From assembly GCA_903871235.1 (NCBI GenBank), contig CAIQGA010000049.1, positions 1-36,637 on the forward strand: a stretch of 36,637 nucleotides of DNA, written 5' to 3'. The notes under the pieces are model-generated. The model saw nothing but the letters and a program-made list of their open reading frames with translations. It was not told the origin of the DNA and did not search any database. This DNA comes from an uncultured Chlorobiaceae bacterium (lineage in GTDB: Bacteria > Bacteroidota > Chlorobiia > Chlorobiales > Chlorobiaceae). Of this stretch, positions 24,038 to 32,871 are shown one piece after another; the stretch's first letter is position 1; every line of letters starts with the position of its first letter. Position numbers and translations under genes: made by a program.

Positions 24038-25426
24038 TCACTGGAAAAAGGTGACAAAAGGTTTGAGCAGCCTGTACTTCCACCAGCGATAGGGTGGGTA
24101 ACGGATGGCGGGATCGGGAGAAAATGAGCGGCGCAGAACGCTCCGCTGAAAGGAGAAGGTTTCAAACCCCGCCCGACCATGATAAGCACCGAATCCGCTG
24201 TTGCCGAGTCCACCGAAAGGGAGAGAGTGAAGAGCCGCCTGAAAAAAGAGGTCATTGATGCACACTCCACCCGAACGGGAGTGACGCACAACCAGCTCCT
24301 GTACATTCCGATCAGAAGAAAAAAGATAGATCGCAAGAGGCTCATCAAGAGAGCGGATAAGATCGAGAGCTTCTGACAGCTCCGAATAAGCAATGACGGG
24401 CAGAAGGGGCCCGAAAATCTCCAATTGCATGAGCGGAGAGTTCACACTCACTCCCCGGAGAATAGTGGGCGCAATGTAGCGCTCAGCATGATCGCTCTGG
24501 CCCCCGCACCAGACTGAAGAATCGTCAAGCAGTTTTTTGAGCCGTTGAAAGTGATCGCTGTTGACAATGCGGGGATAATCACGACTCAGGCGAGGATCAT
24601 GACCATAAAAGTCGGTGATGGCCTCCTGCATGAAGTGAAGCAGCTCCTCCTCCCGATGCTCATGCACCAGCACATAATCGGGCGCAAGACAGGTTTGGCC
24701 TGCATTCAAAAACTTTGCCCAGACAATCCTGCGCGCCGCAACCCTTATGTCAGCACTTTTTTCAACAATGCAGGGAGATTTTCCTCCCAGTTCAAGCGTC
24801 AACGGGGTGAGATGGCGGGCGGCGGCAAGCATCACTTCGCGACCAATCGCAGGGCTGCCCGTATAAAAGATATAGCCAAACCGCTCGGCAAGCAGAGCCT
24901 TTGCCTCTTCGGCACCTCCCTCAACCACCCTTATCGCATTCTGATCAAGATAGTGGCCCAACCCTTCGGCAATGAGTGCCGAGCTGCAGGGCGCATGTTC
25001 AGAGGGTTTAACCACCGCACAGTTTCCGGCAGCAATGGCGCTGATGAGAGGTGCAAGCGAGAGGTTGAAGGGATAGTTCCAGGCCCCGATGATGAGCACT
25101 ACGCCATAGGGTTCCGGAGAAAAAGAGGCTTTTGCCGGTTGATAGATGAGCGGAATGGAAGCCCTGCGCGGCTTCATCCATGAGGCGATGTGCTTGAGTG
25201 CAAAACGAATTTCGCCAAGGAGATATCCCGTTTCGGTCAAAAAAGTCTCTGCCGCCGACTTCCTGAAATCGTGATGCAGGGCGGCAGCAATATCATGCTC
25301 TCGCTCAATGAGAAAGGCACGAAGTGCGTGAAGCTGCGAAATCCGCCACGACAAATCGCGGGTCACGCCGCTCTCAAAGGTTTCCCGCAAAAGCGCCAAC
25401 TCAAAAAAACGCGGATCATTCTGCAT
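24038..25426 (-). CDS. Aldehyde dehydrogenase, ALDH3-like family
   Basis: A 462-residue NAD(P)-dependent aldehyde dehydrogenase of the class 3 / fatty aldehyde type. It shows PYGVVLIIGAWNYPFNLSLAPL for cofactor binding, FYTGSPAIGR, the general-base Glu in LELGGKSPCIV, and the catalytic Cys in NAGQTCLAPDYVL. A C-terminal PFGGLGNSGFGAYHG block follows, then a hydrophobic/basic tail (WWKYRLLKPFVTFFQ) that may touch the membrane, as in fatty aldehyde dehydrogenases. The start MQNDPRFF at 25424-25426 fits family length; a GTG at 25463-25465 with GGGAGG just upstream is an alternative giving 13 more residues. The frame is open far upstream without homology. It is divergent from terC. Confidence 0.88.
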   Translation of the reverse strand: MQNDPRFFELALLRETFESGVTRDLSWRISQLHALRAFLIEREHDIAAALHHDFRKSAAETFLTETGYLLGEIRFALKHIASWMKPRRASIPLIYQPAKASFSPEPYGVVLIIGAWNYPFNLSLAPLISAIAAGNCAVVKPSEHAPCSSALIAEGLGHYLDQNAIRVVEGGAEEAKALLAERFGYIFYTGSPAIGREVMLAAARHLTPLTLELGGKSPCIVEKSADIRVAARRIVWAKFLNAGQTCLAPDYVLVHEHREEELLHFMQEAITDFYGHDPRLSRDYPRIVNSDHFQRLKKLLDDSSVWCGGQSDHAERYIAPTILRGVSVNSPLMQLEIFGPLLPVIAYSELSEALDLIRSLDEPLAIYLFSSDRNVQELVVRHSRSGGVCINDLFFQAALHSLPFGGLGNSGFGAYHGRAGFETFSFQRSVLRRSFSPDPAIRYPPYRWWKYRLLKPFVTFFQ

Positions 25427-25631
25427 AAAGTGAAGAGATAGCACAACATTATCGCTGAACTTCACGGGGCCTCCCAGGAAAAGAGAGTAGAGCACAATGT
25501 AACGAAAAAGAGCTTCAGCAATGCCCTTCCCGGCACTCATCATCCCTGATTTTTTGCCAGAGCACAATCCGTTCACTACATTACTCTCTGAAATTGCGCT
25601 TTTGCAAAAACCAATTACCCTTATTTCACCA

Positions 25632-26393
25632 ATGATGGAATGGATTACACAGCCTGAAGCCTGGATTGCCCTGGCAACCTTGACGGCTCTCGAAATTGTA
25701 CTCGGTATCGACAACATTATCTTTCTGTCAATCATTGTCGGGCGTCTGCCGGAAGAGCAGCGGGGCAAAGGGCGAGTTTTCGGTCTGGGGCTCGCCATGC
25801 TGAGCAGAATCGCCCTCCTGCTCTCGATAACCTGGGTTATGGGGCTCACCTCCGGCCTCTTTACCCTGCTCAATCATGCGGTTTCAGGACGTGACCTCAT
25901 TTTGATTGGCGGCGGACTCTTTTTACTTGCAAAAAGTACCCAGGAGATCCACCAGAGCCTTGAAGGGGCTGAAGAGGAGGGAAAAAAAAGCGGTTCCGCC
26001 AAAACGTTTGCTGTCACCATGGTGCAGATTGCCATCATTGATATTGTCTTTTCGCTCGACTCAGTCATTACCGCTGTCGGACTTGCCAAAGATGTTGAAG
26101 TGATGATCATCGCCATCATGATCTCAATTGGAATCATGATGCTTGCGGCCAAATCGATCAGCGATTTTGTTGAAGCGCACCCGACCATCAAAATGCTTGC
26201 CCTCAGCTTTCTTATTCTTGTCGGAGTCACCCTGCTTGCCGAAGGAGCCGGTTTTGAAATTCCGAGAGGGTACATCTATTTTGCCATGGCCTTTTCCATG
26301 TCGGTTGAAATGCTGAACATCCGACTGCGCAAAAAAGCAGCGAAACCCGTCCATCTTTATCCAACCATGAATATTAACGGCGACGGCGCCTGA
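25632..26393 (+). CDS. TerC-family integral membrane protein
   Basis: A 253-residue protein with about seven membrane helices and the TerC signatures. ALEIVLGIDNIIFLSIIVGRLP comes near the N-terminus and IAIIDIVFSLDSVITAVGLAKDVEV in the middle. Both contain acidic residues (Glu/Asp) within membrane segments that are thought to bind metal ions. TerC proteins are linked to metal ion homeostasis, including manganese export that helps metalate secreted proteins, and to tellurite resistance in some operons. No other ter genes are near. The start is one of two adjacent ATGs at 25632/25635; the open frame extends 37 codons upstream without homology. Confidence 0.85.
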   Translation: MMEWITQPEAWIALATLTALEIVLGIDNIIFLSIIVGRLPEEQRGKGRVFGLGLAMLSRIALLLSITWVMGLTSGLFTLLNHAVSGRDLILIGGGLFLLAKSTQEIHQSLEGAEEEGKKSGSAKTFAVTMVQIAIIDIVFSLDSVITAVGLAKDVEVMIIAIMISIGIMMLAAKSISDFVEAHPTIKMLALSFLILVGVTLLAEGAGFEIPRGYIYFAMAFSMSVEMLNIRLRKKAAKPVHLYPTMNINGDGA

Positions 26394-26408
26394 AGAGAGT
26401 GACAAAAA

Positions 26409-26440
26409 CCGCAAAAGAGGGCCACTCGCCCCTTTTGCGG
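26409..26440 (-). terminator. Terminator between the convergent terC and RNA methyltransferase genes
   Basis: CCGCAAAAGAGG (26409-26420) can pair with CCCCTTTTGCGG (26429-26440) with one imperfect position. On the minus strand the stem is followed by GGTTTTTG, a terminator for the methyltransferase operon. On the plus strand there is no T-run. Confidence 0.65.
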
Positions 26441-26442
26441 CT

Positions 26443-27246
26443 TCAGGAGAGCGTCAGTCGCTCCATCAGAATTGCGGCAGAGACGGAGGCATTGAGCGAT
26501 TCAACCCGCACGCTCTCACCTCCGTGGGGTATGCGCACCAGCCGGTCGGCCATCGCCCTTACCGTTTCGCTGATGCCGTTGGCTTCATTGCCGATCACCA
26601 GCACCAGTTTTTCGGGCCAGGAACTGAACTCTCTGAAATCCTTTCCCTCAAGTGAAGAGCAGACAATACAATACCCCTGCTTCTGAAGCTGCCGGAGTTC
26701 CACCTGAAGGCACTCTACGCCGTAGTGGCGGATGGCATAAATACTCCCGGCGCATGAGCGAACCGCCTTTGCGTTGTAACGATCGGCTGTGCCGGAACTG
26801 CACACCATTGCATCAGCCCCAAACCAGACGGCCGTTCTCAGGATAGTGCCCACATTCCCAGGGTCCTGAACGTCATCGAGCGCAACGACAAATGATTTTT
26901 CCATCGCTCGCCCGTCTGCTTTACAGTCAGGCGACAGGGTGGAATAGTGGCGAAAAACGCCGAAAATCCCCTGAGACGAGGAAGTTTCGGCAAGCTGCGA
27001 GCACTCTTTTTCGCTGATCGAAAAAAGCTTTCCCTTATGGATTTCTGCAAAACTGACACTCTCCCCCTCCCTGACAATCAGGGCAACAAGCATCTCCTCA
27101 GCAGGCAGGTTCAGGCAAAGTTCCCTGACCGTACGAAGCCCCTCTGCAAGAAAGAGCCCCTCCTGATCCCTGAACTTTTTTTGATGGAGCCGGGCATACT
27201 GCCTCAGTTTCGCCTTGCTCAAAGCGGCGATCGGCATCGGCCTCAT
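26443..27246 (-). CDS. TrmH/SpoU-family RNA 2'-O-methyltransferase
   Basis: A 267-residue SPOUT methyltransferase. The N-terminal substrate-binding part has KLRQYARLHQKKFRDQEGLFLAEG, typical of the TrmH/RlmB group. The C-terminal knot has the three SpoU motifs: DDVQDPGNVGTILRTA (motif 1), VIGNEANGIS (motif 2) and VRIPHGGESVRVESLNASVSAAILM (motif 3). It methylates a ribose 2'-OH in rRNA or tRNA; which site cannot be told from sequence. Its first codons overlap the upstream gene's stop by 4 bases, so translation is likely coupled. A terminator follows the stop codon. Confidence 0.88.
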   Translation of the reverse strand: MRPMPIAALSKAKLRQYARLHQKKFRDQEGLFLAEGLRTVRELCLNLPAEEMLVALIVREGESVSFAEIHKGKLFSISEKECSQLAETSSSQGIFGVFRHYSTLSPDCKADGRAMEKSFVVALDDVQDPGNVGTILRTAVWFGADAMVCSSGTADRYNAKAVRSCAGSIYAIRHYGVECLQVELRQLQKQGYCIVCSSLEGKDFREFSSWPEKLVLVIGNEANGISETVRAMADRLVRIPHGGESVRVESLNASVSAAILMERLTLS

Positions 27247-27806
27247 GAGAGCCCTCCCGCCCTTTTGAGGCTTTCAATAACCGATTTCGGGTCATGCGAA
27301 AAATCCGCCGGAGGCACGCCGATACCCCGTGCAAGGGCGGCTCCATCAAGCTCAACAGAAAAGCCATCCTCCGAATCTTCGCCGGCACCGTTCATGCTGC
27401 GGCGAATATAGGCGTCAAAACTCTCTCTTTCCATTGAGTGAGCGTCCAGAATAGTCGGTTTCTCGGCCTCACTTGTACCAGCATCCTCAATGAATGCGGC
27501 CACCTTCCCGCGCCTCCCCGTTTTTCCTCCCATGAACTCCTCATCCACACCATACTCGCTGAGTCGCTCCTGCATGATACCGCCGCGCTTCTGCATTGCA
27601 CGCCGCATCGAAACGGTCTCAATCTGCCGACGCTCTCCAAGGAGAAGACGCACAACAAAGGCACTGCCGATCAAAGCCGCCGCAACAATAAAGCAGAGCA
27701 GAATCAGCTCAAGACGAAGGCCAAAAAGCGCAACCACCACCACTTCAGCCACCATGAGCCCGGCAAAAAGGGCAAGCAGCAGCTTCAAAAAAAAACGTTC
27801 GTTCAT
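27243..27806 (-). CDS. Hypothetical membrane-anchored protein coupled to the RNA methyltransferase gene
   Basis: A 187-residue protein. Two adjacent hydrophobic helices (about 7-25 and 30-52) are followed by a charged cytoplasmic part with a conserved-looking ERRQIETVSMRRAMQKRGGIMQERLSEYGVDEEF segment and an acidic, low-complexity end. I recognise no family. The ATG at 27804-27806 is chosen because it opens the hydrophobic segment; the frame continues upstream only from a TTG. Its stop overlaps the methyltransferase start by 4 bases, so the two are co-expressed, but a functional link is not evident. Confidence 0.65.
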   Translation of the reverse strand: MNERFFLKLLLALFAGLMVAEVVVVALFGLRLELILLCFIVAAALIGSAFVVRLLLGERRQIETVSMRRAMQKRGGIMQERLSEYGVDEEFMGGKTGRRGKVAAFIEDAGTSEAEKPTILDAHSMERESFDAYIRRSMNGAGEDSEDGFSVELDGAALARGIGVPPADFSHDPKSVIESLKRAGGLS

Positions 27807-27983
27807 AAGTTTAAGAGCTTTATTGACAATCCACGAGAATTTAACTCTTCTTGACGAGATATCCCCAAATGTCTCTGTGAGCGCCAACAACAAGCTCTGC
27901 TATTACTCGCTGACCGGTACGCAAAAGCAGTGGTCTACATGGCTCCAAACGAACCTGGTGTACGGTGAATTGACCCGCCGGGC

Positions 27984-28018
27984 AAAAAAAAACCGGCAGG
28001 AGAGAAAACTCCTGCCGG
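27984..28018 (-). terminator. Strong rho-independent terminator of the second beta-barrel gene
   Basis: On the minus strand CCGGCAGGA (28018-28010) pairs perfectly with TCCTGCCGG (28001-27993) around an 8-base loop, followed by nine T residues. It is 30 bases after the stop at 28048. Confidence 0.92.
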
Positions 28019-28047
28019 AAAGAACGGTGTAGAAAAGAGAGGCAACC

Positions 28048-28656
28048 TTAGAAACTGTACCTGATACCGGCAAGAATCCTGCTGCCAGAAATAGTCAAAT
28101 CCGCAGTCCCGTAGCCACCAAGATCAACAACAGCGACATCTGCTGTTTTGAAATAACGATAGCTAAGATCAACGATAACGTTCTCTGAAACCTTGATGCC
28201 AAGACCGGCACCTGCCTGCCAGGCAAACACGGTGTCATCAAAGATATCAACACTATTTTCACTTCCGTTAACTGAAGCAAAACCAAGACCTGCGGTCAGG
28301 TATGGAGAGACTCCGGAATTGTTCACGGTAAAATCATAATAACCATTCGCCATGAACGACCAGGCGGAAACATCAACATTGGTATCTACAGGTACCCCTA
28401 ACTCGGCGTTTATATTATAAGACTGATAGCCAACAGCACCCTCAAGACGACAGTTGCCGGACTTAATACCAACCGCAACATCAACAGGAATTCCTGCGCT
28501 ATATCCAAACATATTATCGACGGTAACCCCCAAGACTTTCATATCGGAGTCATTCAGCAAACCCAAACCTGCCGAAACACTGACGTAAGGAGTAGCCAAC
28601 GCTGGTGTGGCCCACAGACCAGCGAACAACAAAGGCAACAACAATCTTTTTTTCAT
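28048..28656 (-). CDS. Outer-membrane beta-barrel protein (OMP_b-brl type)
   Basis: A 202-residue protein with a signal peptide (MKKRLLLPLLFAGLW, ending ALA before TPYVSV). A predicted eight-stranded barrel of the Opa/OmpA-like class follows: repeated patterns such as VSVSAGLGLL, GNCRLEGAVGYQ, FMANGYYDF, SPYLTAGLGFASV, WQAGAGLGIKV, VIVDLSYRYF and a last strand SRILAGIRYSF with terminal Phe. No enzymatic motif is seen. It is unrelated in detail to the barrel at 10996 but similar in size. It is monocistronic, with a strong terminator and an A/T-rich upstream region. The function is unknown. Confidence 0.82.
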   Translation of the reverse strand: MKKRLLLPLLFAGLWATPALATPYVSVSAGLGLLNDSDMKVLGVTVDNMFGYSAGIPVDVAVGIKSGNCRLEGAVGYQSYNINAELGVPVDTNVDVSAWSFMANGYYDFTVNNSGVSPYLTAGLGFASVNGSENSVDIFDDTVFAWQAGAGLGIKVSENVIVDLSYRYFKTADVAVVDLGGYGTADLTISGSRILAGIRYSF

Positions 28657-28966
28657 TTTTTCAGTTTATTTAATGTTTAAAAAAACACCTCAAGCCCCGC
28701 CATATACTAAGTATTTATATGTTATTCTCAAAAAAAAACATATTCTACCGCCTTTAAGTATACTGTTTCCATCGATCACCTTTGACTCGGCCAACATTAG
28801 CAGGCTCAAACAGCCAATGAAGAGAGCATTCACGGGCAAAACTTACCTGCACCATGTCGTTGCATACAGTTTCGCTTGCCCGATTTGCAGCAGGTAAACC
28901 CCAAATTTATGCACTGTCCCGTTCACCGCTTTGACGCCCCGATCCACCTCAAGGGGCACCTGTACC
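28657..28966. other. Intergenic region with a short coding-like remnant
   Basis: The left part (28657-28770) is A/T-rich and probably holds the promoter of the beta-barrel gene. The right part contains a minus-strand frame, GTG at 28957-28959 to TAA at 28843-28845 (38 codons), reading with coding-like composition (for example VDRGVKAVNGTVHKFGVYLL). I do not recognise it; it may be a gene remnant or part of a dispersed repeat. No SD or other feature supports translation. Confidence 0.3.
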
Positions 28967-29740
28967 TTACTTTACCCTTTTCAGATAGCCATCGGGAGCA
29001 ACCGTAATCAGTAGTTTATGCTGGATACTTTTATCAATCTCAAATTCAGGATGAGTTTTGAGGTACTCCCAAACGGCTGTTTTCGGATTATTGCCCGGGC
29101 CCCAGGGACGATCGGGGAACATTTCTTTCGGCATGTCTTCAACGACAGTATCAAATACAACACAGTAGCTATCCCTGCTTGTTAATGGAGCATAAGCTTC
29201 AAGTTCAGCAAGCACATGGTCGTGAGTATGGTTGCTGTCCAGAAAAACCAAAATGCGCGAATAGTTTGCTGCAATGGCATAAACCTGCCCGATAATTTCA
29301 GGCGCAATGCTGGAGCCCTGAATCATCTGGATGCGCGAAGCCATAGGATGCGCCTCAATAGCTGCACGGTTATGCGCGCGGATATCAATATCAATACCAA
29401 GTACTTTGCGGCGTGACTCCCTCGGATTGAGAGTTATTCCACTTTCGATAGCGTCGGTCATATCAAGCAAAGCGAGCATGGATGCGCTTAAAATGAGCGA
29501 ACCACCGTGGGCAATGCCCGTTTCGATGATCAGATCGGGCTTGATTTCCCAAATCAGTTCCTGCATGGCAACCATATCCTGAGGGTACTGGATGATAGGA
29601 CGACCAAGGCAGGAAAAGTTATAGGAATATTTTGGCTCAGTTGTAGAACGCAAAAACTCCTGACCTGCTGAAATCATGGCTCCATTATGCGCATTTGCGG
29701 CGATTCTGCCGATTACTTCCTGCTCAAATTCATTATTCAT
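28967..29740 (-). CDS. CmcI-like methyltransferase family protein ("cephalosporin hydroxylase" type)
   Basis: A 257-residue protein of the CmcI/rhamnosyl O-methyltransferase family, often mis-titled cephalosporin hydroxylase. It shows a Rossmann-like SAM site (LIIETGIAHGGSLILSAS near 69-86), VLGIDIDIRAHNR near 111-123, and the acidic metal/SAM segment LVFLDSNHTHDHVLAELEAY near 163-182. Family members in polysaccharide clusters are thought to O-methylate sugars. It is the last gene of the operon, and its ATG (29738-29740) overlaps the preceding gene's stop by 8 bases. A TTG two codons upstream is an alternative start. The sugar target is unknown. Confidence 0.75.
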   Translation of the reverse strand: MNNEFEQEVIGRIAANAHNGAMISAGQEFLRSTTEPKYSYNFSCLGRPIIQYPQDMVAMQELIWEIKPDLIIETGIAHGGSLILSASMLALLDMTDAIESGITLNPRESRRKVLGIDIDIRAHNRAAIEAHPMASRIQMIQGSSIAPEIIGQVYAIAANYSRILVFLDSNHTHDHVLAELEAYAPLTSRDSYCVVFDTVVEDMPKEMFPDRPWGPGNNPKTAVWEYLKTHPEFEIDKSIQHKLLITVAPDGYLKRVK

Positions 29741-30806
29741 TGTCAATGCACCTATAGTTAAAAGTATTCCCCGTCATATTTTTAATTTCCTGAAGGTAGT
29801 TTGAATTCATCACCCAGATGGTCGATCCGGAAACAAGTGTTAGTAAAGCATCAGCGGGTGAAGAAACCTTTAACCCTGTTGCGGGTAAATATTTTCCCTG
29901 CTTTGCCGGATTAATATCGATCACGGTGTTTATAGATATACCTTCACGTTTTTTAAGTAGCGAAAATATGACCCCTTTGGATGCGCCACCCCAAATGGCC
30001 TGTTGATTCTGCGCTGTTCTGCACTGTTCTGCCCTGTTCTCCCCCTCAAGACAACAGAGAAAGTCATTCGGAAACTCAACAGTGTGCAAGCTATCATATT
30101 CTGGTTGTCTCAAGCTGGATAAATCAGCAACAACATAGAGATACTGGTCTCCAAATACCGCTCCACTGTCAATAACATTTCCAAACATGCGATAAAAATT
30201 CTCGCGGCGGAAGTAATTAACATGCTCGTAAAAAATATCAAACCACGCTCGCCTTGAGCAAATCCAGTCAAAATCAGGCACCTCAATGTATATTAACCCC
30301 GAACCTCCATTAGCTTCTTTCAACTGAACTAAAAAATCAAACGGGTCTTGAATATGCTCCAGCACATGACGCAAAATGATACCGTTAGCCTTGATCCCTA
30401 ATGCTGATTCAAAATAGTGCGATTCAATACGAGAATTTGTTCCTTCATAAGCAGGATCAAATCCGATAATATCAATACCTTTTTCAAGAAGTTTTTCAAG
30501 AAAATAACCTTTTCCACATCCGACTTCTACTAATCCATCTCGACCCATTGATTGCTCAACAATTTCGGCAACACATTTGAGATGATCCTGAAACAAGGGA
30601 CTGAGAGCCTGTTCATTCTGATAATGCGCATCATACACCATCAATTCAGGATTAAATAAGGCATTATAAACCAAACCCGTCTCCATATCCTCGACAAGGC
30701 GAACATCACCTTTCGGACAGCCTATCGCTTCAGCCTCATTGTCATACATACGATTTTGAAAAATCGGAAGCTGTTCAATGCTATATAAATCACGAAGCGT
30801 TTTCAT
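29733..30806 (-). CDS. SAM-dependent methyltransferase with C-methyltransferase-type C-terminal domain
   Basis: A 357-residue protein. The SAM-binding motif I is LVEVGCGKGYFLEKL near 92-106. LRHVLEHIQDPFDF follows near 145-158, then EVPDFDW, and FYEHVNYF near 191-198 with the Glu-His pair seen in sugar C-methyltransferases. The end (about 268-345, WGGASKGVIFSLL and VIDINPAKQGKYLPATG) matches the C-MeT C-terminal domain (PF08484 type). It lacks the N-terminal zinc domain of the other C-methyltransferase in the operon. An acidic, Gln-rich loop ENRAEQCRTAQNQ (about 255-267) is encoded by a 10-base tandem repeat. The start overlaps the upstream reductase stop by 4 bases. Confidence 0.78.
   Translation of the reverse strand: MKTLRDLYSIEQLPIFQNRMYDNEAEAIGCPKGDVRLVEDMETGLVYNALFNPELMVYDAHYQNEQALSPLFQDHLKCVAEIVEQSMGRDGLVEVGCGKGYFLEKLLEKGIDIIGFDPAYEGTNSRIESHYFESALGIKANGIILRHVLEHIQDPFDFLVQLKEANGGSGLIYIEVPDFDWICSRRAWFDIFYEHVNYFRRENFYRMFGNVIDSGAVFGDQYLYVVADLSSLRQPEYDSLHTVEFPNDFLCCLEGENRAEQCRTAQNQQAIWGGASKGVIFSLLKKREGISINTVIDINPAKQGKYLPATGLKVSSPADALLTLVSGSTIWVMNSNYLQEIKNMTGNTFNYRCIDNE
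30007..30043. repeat. 10-base tandem repeat inside a methyltransferase gene
   Basis: Three full units of GCNCTGTTCT (30011-30020, 30021-30030, 30031-30040), with partial units on both sides, lie within the coding sequence of the gene at 29733-30806. The unit length is not a multiple of three, so gain or loss of one copy shifts the frame. Confidence 0.8.
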
Positions 30807-31648
30807 AACAATCCCATACTATTATCCAATTTTTGACGTTCTCCCCAAAAGGCCATAGGTTCATATTCCGGATAGGGATAAACCCCTAATTTCAGAGTAA
30901 TATTCCATTGCTCATCACAAATCATTTTTTCGACCAGATTACGAACTGAAATTGGCTTTCCAGAACACACATTGACAATACCAATATCCTGCTGCTTCAG
31001 CGCAAGTAACACCAATTTTTCTGCAATATCAGTAACTGGAAGATAATCACGCAACTGCTCACCTCCCGACATATTAAACTGAGAAAATCCGTCTGCAACT
31101 GCCTTTTTTAATTGCGGAATCAAGGAGTTTTCAGGTTGACCATCGCCATACATATAAAAAAGTCGAGTCCATATAAGATTAAATGGAACATGCGCCTTAT
31201 AAAACTGTAACTGTTTTCTTAAAAGGTCTTTCGCAAAACCGTATGAATTACCTGGGCGGGTTTCCATCCCTTCCGAAAGGGCTCCTGATTGCATCCCGTA
31301 TTCAAAACAGGTACCAGACACAACAACTGTCTTGAGCCCCTGCTCTATCAATTGCGCAAGAAAAGTATACTGAATTGGCACTTCACGCTCAAAATGGTGC
31401 AATGAATTGTAATTGGGTAAACCTTGCCATGCAAGATGAATCATTACATCCGGTCTGCCCAAAGCTTCAAAAGCATTATTCGACGGGCAACTCATATCCA
31501 TTTGAGTCCATCGGCAATTACATATTTCAGGCAACTTTTCGACATCTTTGCGTGTAACTGCAACAACTTCTACATCATGTTTGCTTAATTCTGCAAGTAC
31601 GTGACGACCAACAAAACCAGAAGCACCTGTGACAGCAACTTTAATCAT
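30803..31648 (-). CDS. NAD(P)-dependent nucleotide-sugar epimerase/reductase (extended SDR)
   Basis: A 281-residue extended SDR. It has the cofactor motif TGASGFVG at 8-15, IHLAWQG near 71-77, SGTCFEYG near 111-118 and the catalytic Tyr-Lys pair in NSYGFAKDLL (about 136-140). Proteins of this size next to 4,6-dehydratases and C-methyltransferases usually reduce the 4-keto group of the nucleotide sugar, so it is the likely last enzyme making the CDP-6-deoxyhexose. Epimerase activity is the alternative. It overlaps both neighbours by 4 bases, showing tight translational coupling. Confidence 0.8.
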   Translation of the reverse strand: MIKVAVTGASGFVGRHVLAELSKHDVEVVAVTRKDVEKLPEICNCRWTQMDMSCPSNNAFEALGRPDVMIHLAWQGLPNYNSLHHFEREVPIQYTFLAQLIEQGLKTVVVSGTCFEYGMQSGALSEGMETRPGNSYGFAKDLLRKQLQFYKAHVPFNLIWTRLFYMYGDGQPENSLIPQLKKAVADGFSQFNMSGGEQLRDYLPVTDIAEKLVLLALKQQDIGIVNVCSGKPISVRNLVEKMICDEQWNITLKLGVYPYPEYEPMAFWGERQKLDNSMGLL

Positions 31649-32871
31649 ACAATATTAAGATCAGGTACAGCAATTACAAACATCCCCCCCCATTCCCTGA
31701 TATAAGCAAGTTGACTCATCACTTCATCCTTCAAATTCCAGGGAAGAATAACAACATAGTCAGGTCGCATTTCACGGAGTTTCGACTCACCGACAATGGG
31801 TATTCTGGAACCAGGCATAAACTTGTTCTGTTTCGCCGGATTTTTATCGACCACATAGCCAATATAATCAGGGCGTATACCGGCATAGTTCATAAATGTA
31901 TTGCCTTTGGCTGCTGCTCCATAAGCAGCTACAGACTTGCCCTGGCGTTTGGCATTAATAAGGAATTCCAGAAAATCGTCCTTGAGCTTTTCAGCTTGTA
32001 CCTGAAAAACAGAATAGTACGAAGCCGTCCGCATCCCTGCCTGCTCCTCTTTCTGAAGCAGTTTAGCCACATTCTCGCTGACTGTATGGCGGCCTGTGCC
32101 GGAGCGCTGGGCGAAAACACGCAAGCTGCCTCCATGTGTGGAAAGTTCCTCTACATCAAAAACAGTCAGACCATTGACCGCAAAAATACGATGCACCGCA
32201 GTAAGCGAGAGATATGAAAAGTGCTCATGGTAGATGGTGTCGAACTGGTTCTGCGCAATCAGGTTGAAGAGGTGAGGAAACTCGAAGGTAGCCACACCAT
32301 CCGGTTTAAGCAGCATGGCAAAACCAGCGACAAAATCATTGATGTCTGGCACATGGGCAAGCACATTGTTGGCAACGGTCAGGTCAGCCTGAAGGCTCTG
32401 AGCAACAAGCTTTGTGGCCAGTTTGATACCAAAAAATTCTTCAACGATGTCAATACCTCTGGCCCGTGCAGCACTGGCGGTACTTGCTGTGGGTTCAATG
32501 CCGGTACAGGGAATGCCGAGCACTTTGATGTACTGTAAAAGATAGCCATCGTTGGCTGCAACCTCAATCACATGGCTTTGTTCATGCAACGAAAATCGAT
32601 GGGCCATATCAGCGACATACCGCTCGCAATGCGCAAGCCAACTGCTGGAAAAGGCACTGAAATAGGCATAATCGGCATCGAACAGTGTATCGGCATCTGC
32701 GAAGTCTTCAGTCTGCACAAGCCAGCACTGTTCACACACAAGAACCCGCAGGGGAAACCATTGCTCTGGCCTGTGAAGGGTCTCCCCCGTGAGATAAGCG
32801 TTGGAGGGCGGAGCGCTGCCAAGATCTATCAAGGTCAACTGCAACTCTGATTGACAATGGCGGCACTTCAT
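31645..32871 (-). CDS. Nucleotide-sugar C-methyltransferase (zinc-finger type)
   Basis: A 408-residue three-domain C-methyltransferase of the TylC3/TcaB9 type, which methylates carbon 3 of 4-keto-6-deoxy nucleotide sugars. The N-terminal zinc-binding domain has CRHC (3-6) and CEQC (46-49). The SAM domain has VIEVAANDGYLLQYI near 101-115 and the catalytic region IYHEHFSYLS near 214-223 with the Glu-His pair. The C-terminal domain has AAYGAAAKGNTFMNYAG near 318-334. All key elements appear intact, and length matches the family (about 410). It lies after the epimerase and before the reductase, which fits a pathway order of epimerise, methylate, reduce. Confidence 0.85.
   Translation of the reverse strand: MKCRHCQSELQLTLIDLGSAPPSNAYLTGETLHRPEQWFPLRVLVCEQCWLVQTEDFADADTLFDADYAYFSAFSSSWLAHCERYVADMAHRFSLHEQSHVIEVAANDGYLLQYIKVLGIPCTGIEPTASTASAARARGIDIVEEFFGIKLATKLVAQSLQADLTVANNVLAHVPDINDFVAGFAMLLKPDGVATFEFPHLFNLIAQNQFDTIYHEHFSYLSLTAVHRIFAVNGLTVFDVEELSTHGGSLRVFAQRSGTGRHTVSENVAKLLQKEEQAGMRTASYYSVFQVQAEKLKDDFLEFLINAKRQGKSVAAYGAAAKGNTFMNYAGIRPDYIGYVVDKNPAKQNKFMPGSRIPIVGESKLREMRPDYVVILPWNLKDEVMSQLAYIREWGGMFVIAVPDLNIV

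Noticed and set aside
25427-25873. N-terminal extension of the aldehyde dehydrogenase frame
   Set aside because: The open frame covers the divergent terC start and has no homology; the family N-terminus starts near 25426.
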